A DNA stretch of 64,000 nt, taken from NCBI GenBank assembly GCA_951804985.1, contig OX638136.1, positions 4,219,852 to 4,283,851 on the forward strand. Reading direction: 5' to 3'. A program made the translations under genes and the position numbers. The stretch is from Dryomyza anilis. Lineage: Eukaryota; Arthropoda; Insecta; Diptera; Dryomyzidae. This document shows, piece by piece, positions 56,525-64,000 of this stretch; within the stretch, counting starts at the first letter, position 1; each line of letters starts with the position of its first letter. The notes beneath the pieces are model-generated. The model did not search any database. It saw nothing but the letters and a program-made list of their open reading frames with translations, and was not told the DNA's origin.

Positions 56525-57609
56525 AATCTTCTTTCTAAAATCCAAGGAATCAGTCCATTTACATTCAGTCCCTATAACATTTTCTGTCAGCAATATTGTT
56601 CGACTTTATATAAGTTTTAAATTCGTCATTTTAATTTTGCTTAAATCCCATGGTTTATTTGATGGTTGATTTTTCAAGATCATCAAGAGAGTTGCGGAAC
56701 AAAGGGTACACTTTTAAACTTTGTTGAGGAACGAAGAGTGTAATTTAAAACATGGCTATATGAATGAATGTTATTATTAGACGTATATTTTTTTGGTGGA
56801 TCATTTTTTTGTTGTAAATAGGTAAATGCACTTCTGCATTAATGCATTGACACATTCTTAATTCAAGGTGAATTTTAATATAATGGATAGTGTAGTATAT
56901 TTTTGTTCAACAAAGTCATGGTCATTTAATTCGTTAAATTTGGTTATATGAATGCATGGAGCCTAAGACTCCATTGGGATCATTTTTATTTAAATTTGCA
57001 TGGAGCCATAAGGCTCCATTGGGATCAATTTTGTAAACAACATACTATAAGTTTTAAAGATTGAACATGTTAAAACATGTTTAATTTTATTTAGTTTATT
57101 CTTGGGTCAAATTTTATATGCTTTCCTTAAAATTTTAATTGAGTATATTTATACTAATGGAATTAACTTAACTCATTTTAAGGAGATATCCATTATATAT
57201 AAATGGATAGAATTTTGAATTAAAATTATTTATCGTCTACATTACAATTTGATAAGAAAAGAAAACTATTATGGAAGTTATAAAAGTAAAAAAGTTTTTA
57301 AAAGGATTTAATAATATTTTATTGGATAATCATAATAATTGATTATTAAGTTTATCCCTAATTGTAAGCATTATCAGTATATGAAAAAAATATTATTCAC
57401 TGGGCCATCTAGGCCACACTTGACCAGATACATGTGGTTGCTATTATTATGACAAGGAATGCAAAGACATTGATAAACTAACAAAATTATATTATAGAAT
57501 AAAATATATAAAATAATTGTTTATTACATATATTAGTATATAGTATATATATTAGTTTATATGTATATATAAATATACAGCAATAAACACCGCATAACAT
57601 TGAAATTTC
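56525..57609. other. AT-rich spacer
   Basis: No supported gene. Two copies of a short GGAGCC(T/A)(A/T)AAG(A/G)CTCC hairpin-containing motif with ATTGGGATCA lie at 56957-56982 and 57001-57028. Confidence 0.55.
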
Positions 57610-57614
57610 ACTTT

Positions 57615-57830
57615 CTAATCGGAAATTGCTTTTAATAAATGTGGATGCATTTGTTTGAAATAAAAATTTACAAATGGTTTAATAGGGGAATTCCCTGCAG
57701 AACAAAAATACTCAGCAGGCCCTTTGCGAGGAAAATATATTAAAATCCAATGTGATCCTGGTTTAAATGATGAATCCATATTCACAATATAAAATGCTGG
57801 CTTTTTATTCGATTTCTAGATAGCTGATTT
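57615..57830 (-). pseudogene. Polinton adenain-like cysteine protease fragment
   Basis: The minus-strand reading NKKPAFYIVNMDSSFKPGSH followed by WILIYFPRKGPAEYFCSAG matches the N..D....PG.HW...YF...GPAE.FDS.G core of adenovirus-type proteases used by Polintons for capsid maturation. The catalytic His is in GSHW; the usual Asp after GPAEYF reads Cys here. It ends at TAG 57615. The C-terminal catalytic Cys region is lost. Confidence 0.65.
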
Positions 57831-58216
57831 GATGCAAAAACTCCTTTAAAATTTTTCTTAGTTACTTAATGTATATATAAAATATTTTCTAAATTACTTG
57901 TATTCATAGTTATTATTATACAGTACGATTTTTGTCAATTTCCAAAACACTATCAAACTCACAATATGCTAAACAAGTAATTGTTTCAGAAAGTGCCTCA
58001 CTAAACGACCTTCAATTCGTATTGTACCTTGATTTATTAAGTTTCCGCAGTGTGAGTTATTGTTATTATCTGGTGTTAAATCAAATTCAAGTAAGAAATT
58101 TCCGTTACCAAATAATTATTTAGTTATTTGATGTCCCTTATCAAATGCCAGTATTTTTAAATAAGGTTTGATATCTTGTACTTATACGTCCATGTTTATA
58201 ATTAAATTCAATCTAG

Positions 58217-58643
58217 CTAACCTGGATTTTCATTTTCAACTGTTAAATTAATTTTTTTTATATCTAATGACCATCCGCATGATTCAAGATATGTAGATTT
58301 AGCATAATTTCCATAGATTAACAATGTTTCAATATAAGATATATAGTGATAATTATTATCAGATTGAGATGCATTTCTATTATTTAAATGAACACTGAAG
58401 CTCCGAAATAATGAATGAAGTAAATTGTTTATGACCCCTTCACTTCCATTAATTTCTACATTTAATCGTAAATAAACACTACTTAGATCACGATATGTTT
58501 CACCATTTCCGAGTGAAAGAAATTCTATTGTAGTAGAGTTGTCCATTGTTGCTATTGGACTATATGATACCTCCTCTGTTTTAATTATTCTAGTTTGTCA
58601 GATCTAATTTACTTGTCATACATTCAATAAATCCTGCCATCAT
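58217..58643 (-). pseudogene. Polinton capsid protein (F54H12.2-like) N-terminal fragment
   Basis: It starts at ATG 58640 or 58643 (MAGFIECMTSKLDL), shifts frame, then from 58546 reads IEFLSLGNGETYRDLSSVYL and NNLLHSLFRSFSVHLNNRN, followed by YISYIETLLIYGNYAKS. These match the conserved N-terminal jelly-roll of Polinton capsid proteins (likely the major capsid). Only about 140 of several hundred residues remain; the rest, expected toward 57830, is unrecognisable. Confidence 0.72.
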
Positions 58644-58650
58644 AAATAAC

Positions 58651-59067
58651 TTAAAAGTTGCCAACTATATCAGTAAACTTCCTTCTTCTAGAACGTGTAG
58701 TTTTCGTATGATATTTTTTGTTTAGACGTTTGAATTTTATACGTTTTCCATTTCCATCATATATTTCTATTTTTTTAATAACTTTTTCTTTTAAATTTCG
58801 AACAGTTGTTTACCCTGTTCAGTTAATATTGTTTTTATAGGTTTAGTATCTAACTCTTCCAAAACTGGTTTTCAAATTTCGAGTGAATGATTTATTAAAG
58901 CATTTAATCAAGTTTTCATTAGAGGCTTTAGATGTGTATACAAGGCCGAAAAAATTAACCAATTCCACGACCATATTGAACAATTCTAGGAGACGGTATA
59001 TATCTTCTATATTATCTAAATTTGATCCAGATTGATTAAGATAGTACTCAGAATAAATCTTGTCCAT
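58651..59067 (-). pseudogene. Polinton small basic virion protein
   Basis: It begins MDKIYSEYYLNQSGSNL, the Y..YY.NQ.GSG start typical of the small protein encoded between the two capsid genes, and after frameshifts ends with a basic tail, KRIKFKRLNKKYHTKTTRSR. A hydrophobic part is seen in the middle (LELFNMVVELVNFFG). Its role by analogy is inside the virion, like adenovirus core or cement proteins; that is inference. Confidence 0.55.
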
Positions 59068-59096
59068 GGTTTACATATAAATGATATCAGTACAAC

Positions 59097-59443
59097 CTAT
59101 GAAGCCTCTTTTATATTACGAAAATGTAACGTGCGGTAAAAGGGGAATTCATTCGACATAATATTTATTTTCTTTCCTTCATCATCTCGTATCATTATAG
59201 AAATATTATTTATATTTGAAGATTCCAATGGAAAATATTCAATATTTTTAAAGTAAATATAATTTATTTCATTTAAAAATGGAAATATTTTTATGCATTT
59301 TATTTGTTGATCTCCTACATATCTGGGTTTAATAATGTATGTGTACACAAACACTAGGTTGTATAGCACGCTAGATCTTAATTTATAATTTGTATGAAAA
59401 TTAAATTTTTCATAAGAATTCGATATAACATCAACATTTTAAG
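59097..59443 (-). pseudogene. Polinton minor capsid (penton-like) C-terminal fragment
   Basis: The open frame from a TAA near 59443 to 59097 includes SVLYNLVFVYTYIIKPRYVG, and near its end SNINNISIMIRDDEGKKIN and RTLHFRN. The I.I.IRDD.G ... V.LHFR pattern is the conserved C-terminus of Polinton minor capsid proteins. The N-terminal half is missing. Confidence 0.65.
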
Positions 59444-59779
59444 TATTGTATTCTCCGATACAAAGTGTCTATTAATACTGATTTTTACGCAAACCAATTC
59501 CAGTTGGTTTCGTTTTTTTGTCGGTGACGGTTGTTTTTGTTTTAGCGCATGCATATGTGATTAGAACAGTGTTATTTAAAAATTAAAACAAAGTAATATA
59601 AATTTTATAAAGTGTAATGTACATAGTTCTACATTATTGTCAAACAATTGATTTAACCAATAGTTAATGTACAATTATACAAATAATTGCACACATTTGT
59701 TGTAATAATTGCATAAAATAATTTTGTTGAATGTAAATTGTTATTGTTATTTTATTTGTGTTTTCCAATTCTTCTTTGT

Positions 59780-60729
59780 GCTATATTTGTTTACGCTAAA
59801 CTCTTCTTGTGTTGTTAGTGTGTTCAAAATCAATAGCATTAACCCCTGCGTACATTTTAAGTTTTTTTTTAAGCACTAAATTATTAACTTTGTGTTTCGC
59901 TGCCTGCTCACTGAGGGACAAATGTAAAAGTCAGAACATTTTAAACTCAATGTTTTTCTGTTCTCGTCCCTGTGGTCAATTGTTCCACGCTACATGTGCT
60001 AATATTTCTATTAGATGCACTGAATTTAAAAATTAAAAACTTTGGTGAAAAATTTAGTATTTCAAATTCAAACTACAGTGAAATATTAAATTCGTTAAAC
60101 GAATTTAGCTCAATAGTAGAAATCAGTGTTACCGCAAATAAGCCAGACTGTATTGAAGATAATACAGGTATTTTTAATGAATCAGTCTCTGATAATGAAC
60201 CTTCAACTAAAAAAGTTGAAAAAACACGCAAACGAAAATATAATAATAAATCTTAAAGTCCTCCTAAGGCTAAACGTAGTTCCCAAAGAACTTCTGTTAC
60301 CCCTTCTGTTCCTTCTATTAGTCCATCACTAATAGCTTACATGCCCACGCTTACATGCCCAAAACAACCACAAGTAGTAAAACACCAGTTAGTTCAACGT
60401 TAAAGGCAATCACAAAATTAAAAAGAATTTTTATATTTCGGTTGATGCCTGACACAACAACAGAAAATATTTCCAATTTTATAAAAATTAATAAACTCGT
60501 GCCAATTGATAATTACATTTCTTGTAAAATAATCGGAAACACGCCTACACATGCATCTTTTACTTTGTCAATTGCGGAAGAACATGCTGCGGCCGTTATC
60601 AGTTCAAATCTGTGGACTAATATCATCCTTGTTTCCGAATTCAAAACCAAAAGAAACAATAGACCAACTAAAACAGTCCACCAAAATACAGAAAACTTAA
60701 GCGTATCTCCCTTTACTACAAAAACGTAA
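59780..60729 (+). pseudogene. LINE ORF1 with PHD-like zinc finger
   Basis: A Cys/His array (CFAACSLRDKC...FFCSRPCGQLFHATC) fits the PHD-like finger found in ORF1 of some CR1/Jockey-group LINEs. Asp/Glu- and Lys-rich linkers follow (60126-60332). The last frame, 60355-60729, contains KRIFIFRLMPDTTTENISNF, resembling the nucleic-acid-binding domain of these ORF1 proteins. At least two frame changes occur. Confidence 0.6.
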
Positions 60730-61655
60730 GGGCATTGCGTTCAAAGACATGGGATCTCTTTTTATCTACTCAAAATTTCACGAACGATATCATCGCGCTA
60801 ACTGAAACATGGCTAAATAAAAGCTTTTCAAACATTAAATTATTTGATAATTAATTCAATGTTTTTATATAACATAGATTTGACATCGAAAAATCTCCAG
60901 TCGGTGGAGGTATATTAATAGCAATAAGGAACAATTTAATAAGTTCCTTATTAGAAATTCCAATTGCTGCTTCATTAGAGCTTATTTGTGTTAGGATTGT
61001 ACTTCACAATTCCTGTATATATGTCTTAAACGCTTACATTCCTCCGAAAAGTAGCGTAGAAATCTATGAGACATTATCTAAGTCCATAGATTTTGTATTG
61101 GAAATGCTTAATAGTTCTGATGATATTATACTTTTAGGTGATTTTAATTTACCAGATTTAATATGGAATAACTCTGATGACGACACATATTTCTGTGCGT
61201 CTAACTCTAAATCTCGACAAGAACAAATTTTTGTTGACACTATATAATCTGACTTACAACAAGTAAGTTGTATTACTAATTGTCTGGAACGACAATTTGG
61301 CTTAGTATTTACTACAGATAGTAACAATGTTCTAGTTACAAATTCTACAAATGTTCTAATGGACATTGATGCATATCATCAGCCTGTAACAATATTTTAT
61401 CAATCTGATAGAGCGAATATCATTAATAGTAAATGTGCAGACAAGGCTTATGAATTTAATTTTAAAAAAGCCAACCTTTCATTGTTAAATTTAATATCAG
61501 ACTATATTAATGATAATGAACTTGATATTGCCATAAACTATTTCTACCATGAACTCTTTTCCTGCATATCACTATCTGTACCATATAGCCTTAAGTTCAC
61601 TAAGATCTCATCGTATCCCTGGTACACTAAGGATTTGAAGATGCAACGTAACTAG
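60690..61655 (+). pseudogene. LINE ORF2 endonuclease
   Basis: Pieces in changing frames read FTNDIIALTETWLNKSF (catalytic Glu block), SPVGGGILIAIRN, CVRIVLHNSCIYVLNAYIPP and ILLGDFNLPDLIWNN (GDFN block intact), then the SYPWYTKDL linker. The SDHxPV block reads DIDAYHQPV, so the conserved Ser-Asp is damaged. Stops near 60852 and 61246. Confidence 0.75.
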
Positions 61656-62910
61656 GAATAGAGCATGGAACATACAACAAAATGTTTCTGGAATTCCAGT
61701 CTAGATCTAAAATTCTTTACACTGAGTATATTGATAAAATGAAGATACAAATTTTATCAGATCCAAAGAAGTTCTGGGGTTTCAACAATACTAAAAAAAA
61801 GCTATGGTTTTCCTGCTTCTTTTAAAAATAATGATGGATTCACTAGCGACCCTAATGTCGTATGTGACCTATTTGCAAGCCTTTTTAAACAATCATTCTC
61901 TAATGATTCTTTTATAACCAATGTTAATTACTTTGATTACATGCATTCTGCTCCTAAAACTTCATTAGTCTCTATATCATTTTCTCCGGAGCAATATATT
62001 TCGACGATTGATGATGATTTTAGTTCTGGGCCAGACGGTATCCCGGCAACAGTTATAAAGAAATGTGGTACTTCGTTATGTAAACCACTTTGTTCTATAT
62101 ATAATAAATCAATAAATGAAAGTAATTTCCCAATATTTTGGAAAAACTCATTTATAAACCCAATTTTTAAAAAGGGTTGTAAAAATGATGTAAATAACTA
62201 TAGGCCAATCGCAAAATTGTCATCAATACCGAAATTGTTTGAACGTATTGTATATGATCAAGTTAAAAACCACTGTAGAGATGTAATTACCTCACGTCAG
62301 CACGGATTTGTAACCGGAAGATCCACAGTATCTAATATATTAGACTTCACTTCATTTGCAATAAGTTCAATAGAATCAGGAAAACAAGTCGACTGCATTT
62401 ACACAGATTTTAGTAAAGCTTTCGATAAACTTCCTTATAACTTAATTTTATTCAAACTAAAGGTACTGGAATTTCACGAATTCTTTGTTAAGTGGATAGG
62501 ATCCTATTTATCTGATCGGTCATATCAAATACGCTTCAGAAATAATTTATCTTTACCATTTATTGTTATTTATACTGGCTATTAATGATGTGATATACAA
62601 CATTAAGTACTCACATTTATTAATTTTTGCCGATGATATGAAAATATAAGTATAAATCAATAAATCACGATAAGGACGTTCATATACTTCAGTCCGATTT
62701 AAAATAAAATTTGAAACGAGGTGTTTTAAGAATAACTTGATTCTTAATCCAGCAAATTATTAAGCCACGACATTTTCTCGCAAAAGAAATAAACTGGAAT
62801 ACAACTATTCACTAAAAGAGAATATTTTAAATCATGTGCACGTGGTGAAAGATCTTGGTGTCTTTGTCGATCCAAATTTATCTTTTAATTTACATATTGA
62901 AAATATATGT
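61656..62910 (+). pseudogene. LINE ORF2 reverse transcriptase
   Basis: The long open part 61941-62585 shows DDDFSSGPDGIPATVIKKCG, NSFINPIFKKGCKNDVNNYR, QHGFVTGRSTVSNILDFTSF and YTDFSKAFDKLPYNLILFKL, RT blocks 1-4 of the Jockey superfamily. A frameshift near 62575 leads to LLIFADDMKI, the FADD active site. The thumb region decays after 62640 and is cut by the Helitron at 62911. Confidence 0.82.
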
Positions 62911-63518
62911 AAACCAGTTGGGAAGGTTAGATCACATGGGCAATTTTAAAGTAGGTGTAATAATGATAGTTAGGATTATCAAAATTATAGTCGGTCTAAG
63001 CCGACTATAAATACCCTACACATATGTGTGGTTACCATTCAAAGTGATATATAGGTCACCAGGGTACACGAATCCTGAAAATAACTACAAACATTCAATC
63101 GCTGAAGAATTTCCATTCATTTGATACCCATATTGTGAACCATAAGTCTTTTCGCCGGAAAACATTATTATCATGTATTTGAGCATGATATCAATATATA
63201 TTTGACCAAAAAAGTTTACCTAAGCACGTATACATAAAAATTTATCTTTATATGTACATTTTATATGAGGTATTTGAACATAAGTGGTCGGATCATAGGT
63301 CACAAATGACCGATCTACGCACATACAGCGTAGGTATATTAGTAATCTAAGTTATAAGTTTCATTTATCTAGCTCTTCAATTTTAAAAGTAGTAGGGATT
63401 TTAACAGACGGACATCGCTAAATCGACTCAGAAGGTCATGCTGATCAAGAATATATATACTTTTCCATACCGGAGATGCTTCCTTCTGCTACCCTTTCAC
63501 TCTTAGTGTAGGGTATAA
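62911..63518 (-). mobile_element. INE-1-like Helitron nested in the LINE
   Basis: Minus orientation. It starts (minus) near TATACCCTACACTAAGAGTG and ends CTAACCTTCCCAACTGG. The GTCTGTCC tract is almost gone, and a piece near 63135 (ATTTACAAATGGGTAGGTGT region) is deleted. The LINE RT resumes at 63520. Confidence 0.85.
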
Positions 63519-63519
63519 A

Positions 63520-63892
63520 AAGCCTCATCATTACTTGGTTTTATCAAACGATGGGCTAAAGAATTTACTAGTCCCCTTACAACTTTGACTCTATATTGCA
63601 CTTTGGTTCGTTCATTGGAATATGCAAGTCAAATATGGTCTCTTTTCTACAAGGTACATAATGACCGAATCGAAAGGATACAGAAAAACTTAGTACGTTT
63701 CGCTCTAAAGGGTTTAAATTGGATGGATAACTTACATCTTTCTCCATACGTAGATCGTCTGAAACTACTAAATTTAAAGACTCTTGACGAGCGTAGACAG
63801 ATTGCCGATATTATTTACATACATCAATTAATAACCCGTAGACTTGATTCACCCGAGTTTCTTAACTATATTAGTTTTAACAATAATCGTAC
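63520..63892 (+). pseudogene. LINE ORF2 C-terminal part
   Basis: After a frame change the open run includes TLYCTLVRSLEYASQIWSLF, DRIERIQKNLVRFALKGLNW and RLKLLNLKTLDERRQIADII, the conserved C-terminal block of Jockey-type ORF2. It is cut at ISFNNNRTY, short of the usual terminus, and continues artificially into the 155 bp repeat. Confidence 0.82.
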
Positions 63893-64000
63893 GTATTTTA
63901 TTGTTGAATGTTTATTTGGTTTTTCTTTTGTAAAAAAAATAAAATAAACCAAAAAAATATTAAAATACAAAAAAACTAGACGCCTTGTTCCGCATTCTCA
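63892..64000. repeat. 155 bp repeat unit at the right window edge
   Basis: Very close to unit 2 of the tandem repeat at 861-1012 (ACGTATTTTATTGTTGAATG, then the AACTAGACGCCTTGTTC region). It is cut by the window edge, so further units may follow. Confidence 0.85.

Larger units (their letters stand above)
57610..59443 (-). mobile_element. Maverick/Polinton virion-gene block, decayed
   Basis: Four consecutive minus-strand fragments match Polinton genes in the usual order: minor capsid, small basic virion protein, capsid (F54H12.2-like), then adenain-like protease. Spacing is tight and all share the same strand, supporting one former element. No polymerase B, integrase, ATPase or terminal repeats were found in the window, so this is an internal fragment. 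Each gene has shifts or deletions. Identification rests on residue patterns remembered from the family. Confidence 0.7.
59500..63892 (+). mobile_element. Jockey/CR1-type non-LTR retrotransposon, broken
   Basis: ORF1 (about 59780-60729) and ORF2 (about 60700-63892) sit in the usual LINE order, with endonuclease, RT and a C-terminal domain. Many frameshifts occur. A Helitron interrupts ORF2 at 62911-63518. The reading stops short of the normal protein end where the 155 bp repeat begins at 63892. The start near 59500 is approximate. Confidence 0.82.

Overview
The window is AT-rich animal nuclear DNA, most likely from a higher fly and possibly a tephritid. The evidence is the set of transposon families present: dispersed INE-1/DINE-1-like Helitron relatives, Tc1, Ty3/gypsy, RTE and Jockey/CR1-type elements, and a tRNA-derived SINE. 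Arthropod TATA/initiator promoters and intron-like exon fragments agree. No intact host gene is visible. Almost everything is nested, broken mobile DNA.

Layout. At 1-4972 two near-identical copies of an approximately 705 bp segment carry broken exon-like pieces of an unrecognised gene. They flank a 155 bp-period tandem repeat, a degenerate inverted-repeat element and a deleted Tc1 element (2313-3611). At 5590-11711 is a complete-length but dead Ty3/gypsy element (LTR element 1) whose Gag begins with a SAP-like domain. At 11712-16179 lie AT-rich spacers, an unrecognised short ORF, two INE-1-like pieces, a long (TA)n tract and a tRNA-derived SINE. At 16180-24971 is LTR element 2, whose reverse transcriptase has been lost; a small Helitron fragment lies at the deletion point and a MITE sits in its 5' LTR.

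The dominant feature is LTR element 3 (26481-56524, minus strand): a single LTR pair 30 kb apart. Inside, the RT-RNase H-integrase block plus its downstream noncoding tail is repeated head to tail five times (31117-52850, units of about 3.9-4.9 kb). All five units carry the same RT frameshift. The three central units share deletions absent from the edge units. Units 3 and 4 carry the same Helitron insertion at the same offset, so a unit was duplicated after that insertion. An RTE-type LINE (27851-30996) and another Helitron copy (55700-56446) are nested in the element.

To the right (57610-59443) is a decayed virion-gene block of a Maverick/Polinton element: adenain-like protease, capsid, small basic protein and minor capsid, in order on the minus strand. 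It is followed by a broken Jockey/CR1-type LINE interrupted by a Helitron. The LINE runs directly into the same 155 bp repeat seen at the left end of the window.

The elements do not form a working pathway. They are a record of insertions, and the nesting gives an order of events. The item most worth following up is the tandem pol array inside a single LTR pair, followed by the membrane segment found between gag and pol in two related families.
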